Of a stretch of 64,000 bases of DNA, positions 1 through 11,345 are shown one piece after another (position 1 is the first letter of the stretch; each line of letters starts with the position of its first letter). The notes below the pieces were generated by a model. That model had not been told where the DNA came from, ran no database searches, and worked only from the letters and a program-made list of their open reading frames with translations. The stretch comes from Sciurus carolinensis. Taxonomy: Eukaryota > Chordata > Mammalia > Rodentia > Sciuridae. Made by a program: the position numbers and the translations under genes. Location of the stretch: NCBI RefSeq assembly GCF_902686445.1, contig NC_062226.1, positions 15,224,001 to 15,288,000 on the forward strand. The letters run 5' to 3'.

Positions 1-1
1 G

Positions 2-226
2 GACCCAGAGGCTGACCTTGGACTTGAGCTGGCCTGCAGCAGACTGCCCTGAGGCTGGGCTGCCGCCACCACTCCGTCTCTTCCTCTGCTGCACTCAAGG
101 CCGCCATTGATCTGCTGGCTGAATGCTTTACGGCTGCAGCCTTGGACAGGCTGCTGGAGAAATTGATTGCAGTCAATTCCCAACAGATTGAGCCACATCG
201 ACTTGTCTCCTGGTCCCACCAATGAG
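2..226 (+). pseudogene. ORF-like fragment, possibly a pseudogene piece or exon edge
   Basis: Two open segments in different frames look protein-like. Codons from position 2 read DPEADLGLELACSRLP then TGA at 50-52. In another frame, from 55, about 57 codons stay open to TGA at 224-226 and include the helical, leucine/alanine-rich stretch AALKAAIDLLAECF and then LDRLLEKLIAV. The composition is unlike the surrounding AT-rich DNA. A single frameshift near 50 would join the two parts, which suggests a decayed coding remnant, either a processed pseudogene or an old exon cut by the window edge. I did not recognise the parent protein. No poly(A) tail or splice site is evident. It could also be chance. 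Confidence 0.25.
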
Positions 227-309
227 TGCCTCGATTCCCCTTTGTAATTACCCCAGTAGTCCTTCTGCATATTGGCCAGGGTCTAGGTTAGGAAGAGAGG
301 AGAGAAAGA

Positions 310-334
310 GGAGAGAGAGAGAGAGAGAGAGAGA
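310..334. repeat. (GA)n microsatellite
   Basis: A pure GA dinucleotide run preceded by looser GA-rich sequence. Confidence 0.95.
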
Positions 335-544
335 ATATATAGGGGCTGAAATAAAACAGCCTTCCCCAGAGTAGGGTGCTTTCTTAACTCATGCCAGGAA
401 ACTGGGTCACATTTGTTCATTATGAATTTAGTACGTAGATTATTAGAAATTTTGATGAGCACATCAAGTTGAGTTCAAGACTCAACTCGGCCAACTAATT
501 TGGTAAATTTTTCAAGTTCTCTCATAGAGGTGGGATATGAACAT

Positions 545-760
545 GGGCTAACATTTATGGAGTATTTAAGGCACTAAGCACCACAATAAATGCTTTACAA
601 GGTAATTTCTCTCCTAATAATTTTTAAAATATCACCCTATGATATGATATAAATAAACTATTTCCCTCTATTTCACATAAGTGAACAGCAAAGCTAAGGA
701 GTTTAGATTCTTGTCCAAATTTATGTTAGGAATCAAATTCAAGTTTCTCTGGACCTAAGG
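545..760 (-). repeat. MIR SINE relic
   Basis: The plus strand shows the reverse complement of MIR: a TTTATGGAGTATTTAAGGCAC block, then a GCTTTACA block, the region equivalent to the tract before gaggaaactgaggc, and a tail resembling TCAAATTCAAGT (from the GAACCCAG part). Strongly diverged, with no clean ends. Confidence 0.6.
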
Positions 761-2134
761 TTGCTGTTAATGTCTGTGAGAACTATCAAGACGCTCACAA
801 ACCAAGTTCACATGAGTTTCCTTGATATTTCACCTTCAGCCTTGCCCCTCCTATGTGCCACATAGGTGACACACTTAATATGGGCACCTTGGTGTGACAT
901 CCATAGGGTTAGATAGTCCCAACTTCTTTCTTTCTCAGCTCAAAGATAAGTTCTACACTCCTGATATTTACATATTTGCATCTTTGCTTTTAAGATGAAC
1001 TCACAATTTGCAATGACAGTCACTTCTACCTTGTACATCACTTTGATTAAGGATCCAAAATCATGCAGTGATTGATTCTCATGATGTGAGCAACAGACAT
1101 CCAGCATCAAAGGCCCCTGGAAAACTTGTTCAAAGACACGTTGGGCCACCTCCTGTCCCTATTTTACTGGCATTTCCAAGGCAGGGGCCTAAGATGGCAT
1201 TTTAACAAGAACCTCTGGTCATTCCCAGGAATGTTTGAGAACCATTGTGCTGAAAGACATGTGTCACCCAGAGTTCAAATTCTAGGTGGTGCTCACTCCC
1301 CTCTTACCCAGCAGGCCGAGCGTGTCTTCCTCAATCTTGGCATTCTGAACTCCTGTTTGTCTACCCGCCAGTCACCTTCACCTGTCCCTTTCTGCAATTG
1401 GTATTTAAGTTTCATTCAGAGGAATGAACTTAGATCTAAAGGGTGATTATAACTCTTGTGAGCCAGTGGGCCATCCCCATCCTTCTTTGTTGGTGGTTGC
1501 TGAGATGTGAGAAGGTGACCTAATTCTGATTGGCAGGAGGCAAAATCTTTCCAAAGGATTCCTGGGGAAATGTCTCATTTTACTTTAAGAGAAAGGAGAG
1601 GAAAGGAAGGTCCTTTGCTCTGCTTTTCCTTTAATAATTTGGAAACAGACCTACGAGGATGTGATTCTTAAGGTACTACATCTATCCTGGAACTATTAGG
1701 TGAAATATGAGAAGCCAAGAAGGTTAGGGTGGCATAGTAGAAAAACATAAAGGTCCTGTATCCTTGAAAATGGGCTCAGAGTCACTCAGCCAAATCTGAG
1801 GTCAACTGATGCTGGTCTAATTGTATGAATAATAAATGGCCTTTGGGTTAAGTCACTGTTAGTCAAGATCTATTATTGCAGCCAAAAACATCTTAACTAT
1901 CTCCTTATCCTGTCTTGCCCTTAAGCATTCCTTCCCTTCAAAATCAATGCGGAAAAGTCATGTGGAAGCTTTATCAGCTCAGCATGCTGCCTATCATGTG
2001 AGAGTCAGATGAAGAGAAATTAACATGGCCATTTGACTCTGCTGTCAAATATCAGATGTCATAACTAATCTTGGGCAGATTCTAGATTGCAGTAAATTGA
2101 TGGTAGGCTTCTCCAACTCAACTTGGTATATTGA
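760..2134. other. Unique sequence, no feature recognised
   Basis: Ordinary AT-rich mammalian sequence. Open frames at 940-1149 (minus) and 1126-1446 (plus) are short, start arbitrarily and show no domain or splice context. I see no repeat family here. Confidence 0.5.
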
Positions 2135-2335
2135 TCAGGGGTCTGAAAACCAGTGCCCACAGGACACATCTGGCCCCCTGCCTGTTTTTGTAAATGTGAT
2201 TGGAACACAGCCCACACATTCGTTTGCATGTTGTGTATCGTTGTTTTTATGCTACAGTGGCAGAGTTGTCGCACACACCAAATGACTGCAATAGCCTAAC
2301 ATATTCTCAGTCTGGGTCCTTTGTAAAAAGTCTTT
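2135..2335 (+). mobile_element. hAT-type DNA transposon relic
   Basis: The segment follows the well-known mammalian element that reads roughly ggttggcaaactatggcc ... tggaacacagccac ... ctgctttcgcgctacaacggcagagttg. Here the blocks GGTCTGAAAACCAGTGCCCA, TGATTGGAACACAGCCCACA and TACAGTGGCAGAGTTGTCGC are clear in order. The exact subfamily name is not certain. It is a non-autonomous copy with no transposase reading frame. Confidence 0.8.
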
Positions 2336-2339
2336 TCTG

Positions 2340-4185
2340 CTCTTGATACTGATAATACAGCTGTTGGTTAAGGAGAAAATCTTGTGCTTTAGATACCAAG
2401 TGGGAAGGGGACCACACTGTTTTTCTACTGAAAAAAAAAAAAAATTAAGAATCAGGCTTTTACCCTCATCTGAACAGATGGGCAACCCACTTCACCAAAG
2501 GTGTAGACAGAGTGGATAAGTCTAAGTTGAAACACTATTTCTCACATAAAAGAGCCTTGGAATCTTGACCAGTCAAAAGGTAGGAAAAAGTAAAAACCTA
2601 GGTGTATACTGGAGAAGTAGAAGAACTCTTGGGAGACATGGTGGCCATCAAGAGCAAAACTGGACCAGTGACTGAGATCCAAAAGAGGAAGAGAACTCTG
2701 GATGAATGGTATTGTTTCTGGTTCTGGGATCAGCAATGGATGGTGAGGTCAGCTGAAGGAATACAGCTTGAAGATTTGGAGTTGACCTTCAGCTTGCTCT
2801 TAAAGGGCTTCCTTGGCCATCCTGGCATGCAGATGGCTGCTGAGAGGTAATAAAAGAGTTGGTGTAGGACCCAGATTTCTGTGTTTAATTAGAGAGGTTA
2901 CTTGAGCACCCTGATCCCCCATTTATTTTCTTTAAGGTATCACGAGATAATCTTATATATAGAGGGCTTATGTAGGCACTGAAAAAAAATCTTGTTTTAA
3001 GGAAAAAGAAGTGAAATAAATATCTTATTTTAGACTTTAAAAAGGCATTTGCTGTTGACAGGGTTGAACGGCATATAATGCCTGGCTTGTAACCTTGGGC
3101 AACAAAAGAAACTCTGAGCCTGCTTTTTGGCCTATAAAATACAGCAAAGGAGATATTGACAAGAATATACAAGGGTGTGCACATTACATTCAGAAACATG
3201 TGAAAAGTTCTCCCTAAATTATAAACTGCTCTGCAAATGTGAGGTGTCACTATTATTATTGAATGAAACTGCATACTGATAGACCTACAGTTGAGTTGGC
3301 TGCGAAAGTTCCCCAAAATAGCTATCTAAATTGACCTGTTGAATGAGAATAATTCATGACTCTCTTCAAGATGTTGGAGAGTGCCTCCAAGATGGGCTCT
3401 CTCCGCTTAGTGTAACTGACACTGAGGACATTCTTGTGACAGTAACTAGCCACCAGACTCAACCTCTCCCAGAGAATGTTCCTTGTCAGAGATAATAGAG
3501 CAACTTCATCTGCCTAGCAGGGTGTGCACACTTTTCTGCTTGCTGAAAGGAGAAGGCGCATGCAGCTCGGTTACCTAATGCTCTAACATACGGGTCAGGT
3601 TTAACCCAGAGACACAGATGGTGTGAGACCAGAAACACATCCATGGGTACTAGGTTGTGTTCACAACAGTGCCATCTGCAGAATGGAGGCTACACTGATG
3701 ACCAGTGCATTTACAGGGATAAGCAAGGGTTATGGAACAGGATGCTCTCGGCAGCAGCCACCAGTTTAGAAAGCTCATTGTAGTGTTTCCAGGGAGGTCA
3801 GTTCAGATACAGGGAAACAGGTAGTGTCCAGATCTTGGAGACAAGAGTTAGAGAGCAGAGGGTAGTGAACAGCGTTGGGGATCTTTGAGTCTTGGGCAGG
3901 TACAATTAACTAGCACAATATTTGGGATTTGTAGTTTTCTAATGAAATTATCTGAGATATTTCAAAATTCATAATTGTGTGTGAGTTGGTGGGCTCTGAA
4001 TGAAGCATAGTCTTTAATAAAACACACTTACATGGTGTATCTAAGTTGAAATCACAGAATCAAACAGTAGAATGACAGCTTCCAGGTACTGAGAGTAGAG
4101 AATTACCAACTGATGGTTATAAGGTATCAGTGTCTGCTACAGAACACTGTGCCTATAATCAACAATGATGTAATGTATGTAATGT
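2340..4185. other. Unique sequence, no feature recognised
   Basis: Contains an A run at 2430-2444 and otherwise no recognisable repeat. The 143-codon minus-strand open frame at 2885-3316 has no start context, no homologous domain that I recognise and an AT-driven composition, so I do not call it a gene. Confidence 0.45.
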
Positions 4186-4189
4186 ATAA

Positions 4190-4560
4190 AGCTGTTCCCC
4201 CTGAACTTTCCAGTATAGCCATTTTCCCCGCCTCCCAACCACTTGTCAATCTGTGAACATACTAGCTAGTTATTGGTTCATCAGTCAGCTTGCAAGTATC
4301 CTCCTCCGTTATTGGTCCCCTGTCAGCCTGGCGGAATTCAACTGCTTCACTGTAGCTACCCCGCCATCTTTTCTCACACCTCTCTCTTTCCTACTCACTT
4401 TCTTTATCCTCCTCTCTTTTCCATTCTCTCTAGCGCGCGCCCTTTCTTTTCCTCTCATTTTCTCTTACCCTGCAGGGAGACGCTTTGTTTGCTTAATAAA
4501 CTCCCTTATGTGATTTCCCATGTCTGGTGTGGTTTTCGTGGGATCCCTTACCATGTAAAC
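4190..4560 (+). mobile_element. Solo LTR of a class I (gammaretrovirus-like) ERV
   Basis: A block with retroviral LTR architecture. The U3-like part has two CAAT-type motifs (TTATTGGTTC near 4270 and TTATTGGTCCC near 4311). A long pyrimidine-rich stretch follows (4375-4470), then a polyadenylation signal AATAAA (4495-4500) and a U5-like GT-rich end (TCTGGTGTGGTTTTCGTGGG). No internal gag-pol-env sequence flanks it, so it is a solo LTR. Exact ends and target duplication were not resolved. CpG dinucleotides survive in it (GCGCGCGC near 4433), hinting at moderate age. Confidence 0.65.
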
Positions 4561-4815
4561 TTAAAATTTATTTAAAATGTATCTCACATCAAATGTCCTT
4601 ACTATAACAAACTTTGGAAAAATAAAACATAAATCAGGTGTTGAACTTGAAGGTTGTCAGTTTAAACTACTCCTTCTTTCTCTTGAGCACATCTGTACCC
4701 CAGTTATATTCACAGCACAATCCTGTCTTTGCAATTGCTAGGTCTTGTGATAAGTATTCAATTAGTAGACTTTTTCTACATGACCATGTTATCCAACATT
4801 GAGTTTGTAGGTGAC

Positions 4816-5220
4816 TGTTATGATTTAGACAATGAGGTGTCCCTGAAGAGCTCTGGTGTGAGATGATGCAAGAAAATTTAGAGCCTTAAAACCTAGTAAG
4901 TGCGTTAACCCACTGACACGGATAAACTGGGCTGTAACTGTAGGCAGGCAGAGTGTGGCTGGAGGAAGGAGACGGCTGGTGGTGCGTCTTTAGGATTTAC
5001 ATTTCGTTCCTGGTCAGCAGAGCTGCCACCACTTTTTGGTTTTCATGTCCTGAGCTGCTTTCCTCTGCCATGATGTTCACCTCACCTCGGGCCCAAAGCA
5101 ATGGAGCCAGCAGTCTACAAACTGAGACCCCTGAAACCAAGAACCAAAATAAACATTCCCTCCTCTGCCTTGTTCTTGTCAGGTAATTTGGTCACAGAGA
5201 TGGAAAAACTGACTAAAACA
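4816..5220 (+). mobile_element. MaLR-type LTR, sciurid subfamily, copy 1
   Basis: Starts TGTTATGATTTAGACAATGA and ends GAAAAACTGACTAAAACA, the TG...CA termini and end motifs of ERVL-MaLR LTRs (THE1/MST/MLT1 relatives). It includes AATAAA at about 5149 and the shared 3' block CAGGTAATTTGGTCACAGAG. The flanks GTGAC (4811-4815) and GTGAA (5221-5225) look like a 5-bp target duplication with one mismatch. Four more copies occur in the window (18705, 27564, 33464, 61496). Confidence 0.8.
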
Positions 5221-5647
5221 GTGAACCTATGGGAAATCCTCTACAGGAATGAAAATAAATGGTCTATAGCTGAAGACAACGGTATGGATGTGTTTCACTT
5301 ACATGTATTGAACTAAGGAACACAGGCCTAAAAGAATCCCTAATTCACTATTCCATTTATATAAAGTGTAAAAACAGCAAAATAACCTAGGCTAATAGCC
5401 CCTGGTGGACATCACAATCATGGTAACTGTCAGGGAAATAATTGTAGAAGAGCTCATGAGAGGGACTTTGGAGGTCCTGTTATGTTCCTTTTCTTGATTT
5501 CAGTGTAGAGATGTATTCAGTTTACAAAATTCACCAAGCCATGCATTTGTGACATTTCTGGCTTGTTAAATTTGCATGACACATTTTTAAAAATGAAAAA
5601 GGTGTCAGGAATGTAAGACAAGAAAGCTAATGAGCAACTCTGACAGG

Positions 5648-5835
5648 AACGTGCCGTAACACCTTGGGCAAGTCATTTCACCTGACTGAGCCTAGAGGCC
5701 TCACTTATAGAGATTAATGATTCTTGTCCATCGGGGTCACTTGAATATCAATTGAAGGGAACAACTGTATGTAAAGTATGTCGCACAGGGATGGGTACAC
5801 AGCAGGCCCCGACGCCTGGTGGTTGTTAGGATTAT
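5648..5835 (+). repeat. MIR SINE relic
   Basis: Carries the MIR core in sense: CACCTTGGGCAAGTCATTTC, then a degenerate cctcatctgtaaa region, then AGCAGGCCCCGACGCCTGGTG matching the tail before the L2-like end. Heavily diverged. Confidence 0.7.
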
Positions 5836-6304
5836 GTGGTCCTTAAACTGTCCAGACTGACACCATCTCAGGTGACACACTTACTGTATGCTGGAGGGCA
5901 CAAGACTGAGCAATGAAAGCAGAGTCGAGATGAACACTAGTTTAAGACTAGGAAATAAAGTTCAAAAAGCTCACCTGGGAAGAGACCATGGAGTTTAAAG
6001 ATGTCCAGAGGCTGGATTTTATTCTGCAGATGGAAATCACTGAAGACTTTGCGATTGAACAGAGAAATACATGGAACTTCGATGCAGCCAGATTAATTCT
6101 CTAGAAAGGTAAAAAAGAGTAAAATGGAAAACCTGGAGATGAACATTGCTTTTCTGAGAATGTATCAGGTCTGCAGAAGTCAGAATCTGATGATGTCGTT
6201 CTCATTATTAGAAGGTATAACGACAACTGCAATTGTTATTATTTGATGGTGCACCTGCTTGGTACCACATGTTTAAAAACATATCTCATCTAATACATAA
6301 GCAA
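5836..6304. other. Unique sequence, no feature recognised
   Basis: No repeat family, ORF or regulatory structure that I can support. Confidence 0.4.
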
Positions 6305-6535
6305 AACACAATGGGGAGTAGTTGTCATTTATTGGGTTCTTGGTAAGTGCTAGGCGCTCTTCCAAGCCTTTGTATGTATTAATGCAGTTAATACCCATAA
6401 CAGACCTGTGAGAATGGCACTGTTGTTATTTCCAGTTTGCAAATGAGGAAACTGTAGCAAAGAGGGATCAAATTACTTGTGTAAGATCAAACTTCTATCA
6501 AGTAATGGAGCTGGGGTTCAATCCCTGGTGACTTG
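6305..6535 (-). repeat. MIR SINE, fairly complete
   Basis: Reverse-complement MIR with well-preserved blocks: CATTTATTGGGTTCTTGGTA, CTAGGCGCTCTTCCAAGCC, TGCAAATGAGGAAACTG and the tRNA-like GGGGTTCAATCCC near 6510. Confidence 0.9.
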
Positions 6536-6821
6536 ACTCTCGTGCCCATTCTCAAGCTCATGGTGCTGTATCGACACCTTGGGTACTGCCAAGCCCACAC
6601 TCAGATGAACCAACAGTCAAATCAATGCTCAACAGACAATAGGCCACTCAATTCTCACTGTCACAGAGAGGGACAGACCGGACAGACCCTTGTTTCCATG
6701 ATGATACGGACTATGCTTTTCATTACTCACCTACCTCTGTGGGAAATAGTTTCCAATCATGGCTGAGGACAAAGAAACCATCAGGTACTTAAAGATGAAA
6801 AGAAGAGCAATAACAACAGTG

Positions 6822-7065
6822 CTCATTCACTGAACAGTCATATGACAGGTACATGTTACGTGTTTACGAGTGTTATGTGTTCTTATGTGTTGATTGATCC
6901 TTGTAACAAGCCTGTAAGGAAGCCTCATTTTTAATCCTTATTTCACTAATAAGGAAGTGGAGTCTCAGAGAAGTCACAAAACCAGTGGGAGATTCAAAAT
7001 GAGGGCTTTTGCAGCCCAACACAGAAACCAACTCTTATCACTCCACTCAACTGCCTCTTAGCCAC
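6822..7065 (-). repeat. MIR SINE
   Basis: Second reverse-oriented MIR within 0.5 kb: CTTGTAACAAGCCTGTAAGG, AAGGAAGTGGAGTCTCAGAG and the end block CAACTCTTATCACTCCACTC. Confidence 0.8.
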
Positions 7066-7675
7066 AGGAGAGCTGATTTCAGGATCCGAGCCCTCCTCTC
7101 TCCAGTGTCCTCAGTGAATTCTGTACTTATGTGATGGCCTGGGGCAGTCTGAAAAGCATTCCAAGCCTTAACCCCTATAAGGAATTCTCAACTAACCTTT
7201 CCACTATAAGCTGCGGCAGCGAATTCCTTCCCAGGTTAGTAGAAAGCCCCAGGCCCCAGAAGAGCAGGTGCTTGCCTGACCCACATGTCAACTGCATCTG
7301 ATATATCTCATTAGCCCTGGGGAGAAATTCAGTCTGGTCTGTCTGCCCTTTCTCCCAGATGCACTCTATTGAAGCAAGAGAAAGAACCAAGGACCTATTT
7401 GTGAAGGAACCAGACAGTGTCTCTTCGGGATCAGGAGAAGAGCATGGCTCCCTCTATCAACATGCCTTCTTGAATCCACAGTGTTTCATGAAGATCGACG
7501 GTGGCCACTAGCCCAGTGGCAGGGCCAGGGCCAGCCCTAGACACAGAGAAAACAACTTCCATGGCAGCCAGTGAGAGGAATTCAAAAGCTCCCTTTCCCT
7601 AGAGGTCTCCCTTCCAGATCTGTCTATTGATCTGAAATCTTCTATATAATCAAATCTTTGGGTAAAGTTCCTTGT
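7066..7675. other. Unique sequence, no feature recognised
   Basis: No repeat or gene evidence. Short overlapping open frames on both strands are uninformative. Confidence 0.4.
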
Positions 7676-7762
7676 ATAGTCAGGGTTCAAGCAGAGAAGT
7701 AAAAGCAGAGTCAGTAGAATACACAAACACACATTGGATATATATATATGTATGTCTGTCTG

Positions 7763-7793
<31 letters not shown>

Positions 7794-7800
7794 GCAGACC
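7676..7800 (-). mobile_element. ERVL (MLT2-like) LTR end fragment with microsatellite
   Basis: Begins TATAGTCAGGGTTCAAGCAG, which resembles the reverse-complement 3' terminus of ERVL LTRs (tagtcagggttctccagag), as also seen at 40949. A short TATATA stretch follows, then (TGTC)3 and about seven TATC units (7752-7792). The tetranucleotide tract lies at the position where this LTR normally has TATATA, so it likely grew from it. Confidence 0.55.
7752..7793. repeat. (TGTC)n(TATC)n microsatellite
   Basis: Compound tetranucleotide repeat, perfect over about 40 bp. Confidence 0.95.
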
Positions 7801-7900
7801 AGCAGATTGGAAGCTCTAGGGTGTAGGACTTGCAGTCTCTTGGTGGGATTTCTTCTTCCTCATGAAAACCTCAGTATTGTTCTTAAGGTCTTCCACTGAT

Positions 7901-7966
7901 TGCATGAAGCCCAGATCATAGAAGATAATCCCCTGCATGAAGCCCAGATCATAGAAGATAATCCCC
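7901..7966. repeat. Perfect 33-bp tandem duplication
   Basis: The unit beginning TGCATGAAGCCCAGATCATA occurs at 7901-7933 and again at 7934-7966 without any mismatch. The absence of divergence points to a recent slippage or repair event. Confidence 0.95.
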
Positions 7967-8149
7967 TTTGAGATTATCTGATTTTATATGTTAACCACAT
8001 CTACAAAATACCTGTGTGGAAACACCTGCAATCATTATTTAATTGCATAATTATGTGATACAGTCTAGTCTCATTGGCACATAAAACTTGGCTCATAAAA
8101 TATGACACTCCTCTTAGTATGATGGAAAGGCCACCAAGATAGTGGTTAT

Positions 8150-8521
8150 AGTCCTAGATTTCTTTTATCTTGGCATCAGCATTCCTAATACTGTAAGAAC
8201 ATGTCTTAGAGTGAGTGATTTACGAACAACAGAAATTTACTGTTTACAGTTCTGGAGGCTGGGAAATCCAAGAAAAAAAATTCCAGCAGATGAAGTGTCT
8301 GTTGAGGGACAATTGCTCAGAGATGGCACCTTGTAGAATCCTCGTATACCAGGGAGGGAAAGGAAACTCACTGCAGCTTCTTTTGGGCACTCATCCCACT
8401 CATGAAGGTGGTGTCCTCATGGCTTAATCACATCACAGAGGCCCTGACTATGGCTACTATCACACTGGGTATTTGGTTTCAACAGATGGATTTGAGGGGA
8501 CACCAATATTCAAACCATAGC
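8150..8521 (-). mobile_element. ERVL-MaLR LTR (MST/MLT1 class)
   Basis: Reverse-complement LTR. Diagnostic blocks are TTTACAGTTCTGGAGGCTGG, GGGCACTCATCCCACTCATG, CCTCATGGCTTAATCACATC, GGTATTTGGTTTCAACAGAT and the terminal TATTCAAACCATAGCA. The order and spacing fit MST/MLT1 LTRs. No internal MaLR sequence follows, so it is a solo LTR. Confidence 0.85.
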
Positions 8522-8529
8522 ACTTGGAG

Positions 8530-10369
8530 AAGTCTTTTCCTCTCCCTGAACCTCAGTCTGACTTTTTGAAGAACAGGTAGAGAAAGAAAGTGAAAAATAA
8601 TGAAGGCATGACATTTGTCTGCAGGTATCCGAAAGCAAGCTTGTTTCATGGAAGGAACACCTGAGTTTGCTGGATGGGATTCCAGAAGGCAGGGCCAACT
8701 CCTTTGCATTGAAGGAGAAATGCGAATTTAGTTTCGGTTAAGGAAATATGTCTCATAATGAGGTCCCACCATGAGAGACACTGCCTTATAAGATTATGCC
8801 CTCCTTGATCCAGAAGAAGTACAACCACTGAAGGGGAATATACCTTGGGAATAATAATATAGAAGGCATTACTTTCTGGACTAAATAAACTCAATGATGT
8901 TTTCAGCATAATTATTCTTCACTACTAGAAAAGCTTGCCTCTTTTCTTTTTTCTCCCCCTGGATCCTCCACTGTCACCAAAGTTTGTCAACTTAATGTGC
9001 TAGGCAACATAAATATAAACAAATTCTGAAAGAAATATTACTCATTTGTACCCATCAGATGCATTTTCTGGATTTATTTATGAGATTAACTGTCACTAGT
9101 GTAATCTCTTAAATCAATTTAGACACTCTCACCCAGAAAGATGCTGAAGTTAAAAGCACAGAAATAGTTTTTGAGTTGGTGTGTTAGGCAAACCATATAC
9201 TGATGACTGCTATATGCAAAATATTGCTTTGCTTAAAGATCCAGCATGAGCTAGGTCTAGCTCCTGGCCTCAGGCAGAGTAGTTACGAAGTAAAATACAG
9301 GGCAGCTTATGCTAGGTGTTATTTTTGATAAGTCTCTGGGATGGGAAAATGGTATAGGGAGAAGGGATTAATTATGATGAGGACAAGGGACTACATTGTT
9401 ATGAGTGGGAAAATTTAGCTGAGGATGAAGATGGAAAAGACTTGGCCAGATGAAATTTCTAGGGAAAGGCATTATGGGTGACCATACAGGTTACACTCAG
9501 GGTAGCAGGAGTGTCATTGAGCTCGAGATGATGACAGAGTAAGATTTTGCAGGGGCCATGGAAATAACAACGTCATTATTATAGAATTGGAAAATGAGTT
9601 TGGGGCCCCAAACCAGGGTGTGGTTGAAAGAAAAAGTGACAATTTCCACTTTTGAGAAATTGCTAAGGGACAGAATTTTGACTGCCATTTTTCTTGCTAT
9701 TCTTATAAGTCTCCCTACCGAAGGTGTCACTGAGAGTTGCCATGTGTCCAAAAGACCTGTGTCCTGGTGGAAAGCTACCTCTCAAAGTCTTGGTTTCCCC
9801 ACCTGCAAAACATGTATCTGAAGACTTGGACAGATGCTACTCATAAGCTGGAAGTGGCCATGTGCACACTTAAGTACTTAGGGACAGGTTGTGTTTCCTG
9901 GGGGAGTTTATAACAGCTTGAGAGCAAGTCTCAAATCAGCTAAATCTGCCATCAAAATGGAGGTGGCAGAGTTGACATGGAGACCAGTGACAGAGACATC
10001 CACCTTGTAGCCTTCAAAGCCTTCTGCCTGTTGTCTGTGGAGCATGTCAGCTGTTTGGATTGTTCAGTGTGAAATTTAATTTGGGCTCCTGGGTGAGCAG
10101 GGAGGAGGGTGTGAAAGATATGACATTGGTTAATTTCATGTTTTACAGGCCCAACAACCCTCAACGTACCTCGTTCAGAGAAAACGAGAACCTGCAGGCC
10201 ACTGCGTGCAATGAGATGCAGTCCAGAGGGAGAATGAAGATAGAGGAAAAGAAAAAACATAGAATATATCATTTCTTGAAATCAAATAAACCCCCAAACT
10301 TCCATTTCGATGGGTTAGATTGACAGGCAGAGAGAAAAAAGCAAAAGAGGGTTTCCTTTAACGCTTGCC
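8530..10369. other. Unique sequence, no feature recognised
   Basis: About 1.8 kb without a recognisable repeat. Open frames at 9497-9821 and 9952-10323 are short, overlap on both strands and have no supporting features. Confidence 0.45.
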
Positions 10370-10515
10370 AATACCTTTGCACATAACTGCAAAGAGTCCT
10401 TCAGCCCCTTGCCTCTACCCTAATTCATCTTTCCACAGTCAGGTCTGGTCTTATCTCACTCTTGCTCAAAATCTTTCTGTGCCTCCTTGTAGGTTACAGC
10501 ATAAAACCTGAACTC
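10370..10515 (+). repeat. L2 LINE relic, left part
   Basis: Sense-strand L2 3' region with the pattern caagtctttctgtgcctcc ... cataaaa, here TCAAAATCTTTCTGTGCCTCC and ACAGCATAAAACCTGAACTC. It is interrupted by the SINE at 10516 and resumes at 10616. Confidence 0.65.
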
Positions 10516-10615
10516 TTTTTTTTTTTTTTTTTTTTTTTCCGGTGCTGGGGATTGAACCCAGGGCCTTGTGCTTGCAAGGCAAGCACTCTACCAACTGAGC
10601 TACATCCCCAGCCCT
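10516..10615 (-). mobile_element. ID-type tRNA-derived SINE
   Basis: A poly(T) run of about 23 bp is followed by the reverse complement of the ID unit: GGGGATTGAACCCAGGGCC, GCAAGCACTCTACCAACTGA and the terminal CATCCCCAGCCCT. The A and B box regions of the pol III promoter (GGTTCAATCC on the minus strand) are preserved. It splits an older L2. A 178-codon minus-strand open frame crossing it is an artefact. Confidence 0.95.
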
Positions 10616-10889
10616 CAAATTCTTAAATGGAGCCCGGGAGTTCCCTTGCCTGATGGGACCCTGTCCCCTGTCTCCCACATTGCAGCTTCTGCTATCATCC
10701 CCAGCCAACTCGAACCACCACCAACAGCATTGACTGATGAATTCCCAAATCTGCTGACCCTTCCACATGGCTCTGTCTTTGTATGTTAAGTTCCTTCTGC
10801 CTAAAATCCCCTCTACTTTGGATCTTTCCTCTGGTCCTGATATTGGCTGCTTGATGTACTGAATACTGACTCCCCACATACCACCTGAA
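10616..10889 (+). repeat. L2 LINE relic, right part
   Basis: Continues the L2 interrupted by the ID SINE. CCTTCTGCCTAAAATCCCCTC matches the conserved ccctctgcctggaatgcccttc block of L2 3' ends, preceded by the usual CTGCTGACCC-type sequence. Confidence 0.7.
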
Positions 10890-11045
10890 GACCTTAACAA
10901 GTTACCTAACTTCTTAGCTGATTTCCACTTGCCTCCTCTGTCTGAAGCAGTGAATGAATGCTCCCTACCTCTCTGGTTATTGTGAACTTCAGTGTGCATC
11001 AAGTATGGAGCACAGTGACTGACCTATAGAAACTAACCAGTAAAT
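10890..11045 (+). repeat. MIR SINE relic
   Basis: Sense MIR without its head: AAGTTACCTAACTTCTTAGC, GCCTCCTCTGTCTGAAG, GGTTATTGTGAACTTCAGTG and CACAGTGACTGACC. Confidence 0.7.
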
Positions 11046-11059
11046 GATTTGTTTCCCTT

Positions 11060-11345
11060 ATAAATATAGCCCAAATATTCCTTCTCTATGAAGTCTCCCT
11101 TACTCTCACAGGTAGAATCAGGTGCTGTTTCCATGAATGACACCATTGCTCTTTGAATGTGTATCAGTTTCTGCCATTACTGTGATGTGGGCTATACCTA
11201 GCAGTCACTTGTTAATCCCTCTCTCCACCATTAGACTGCAGATGCATGGGTAAAATTTAATCAGCTCTATAGGTCCAACATTAAGTCAAAAGTCCAATAT
11301 GAAATTGTCATTTGATACATGGCTGAATTAATGAATGGCAGAATA
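11060..11345 (+). repeat. L2 LINE 3' relic
   Basis: Sense L2: ATGAAGTCTCCCTTACTCTC and ACCATTAGACTGCAGATGCAT fit the L2 3' terminal pattern (actagactgtaagctcc), ending near GAATTAATGAATGG. Confidence 0.6.

Noticed and set aside
2885..3316. 143-codon minus-strand open frame as a gene
   Set aside because: No domain, promoter, splice or Kozak context; amino-acid composition follows the AT-rich DNA.
7901..7966. CRISPR-like direct repeats
   Set aside because: Two contiguous units without spacers in a mammalian genome; a simple tandem duplication.
10466..11002. 178-codon minus-strand open frame as a gene
   Set aside because: It runs through an ID SINE, its poly(T) and L2 relics.
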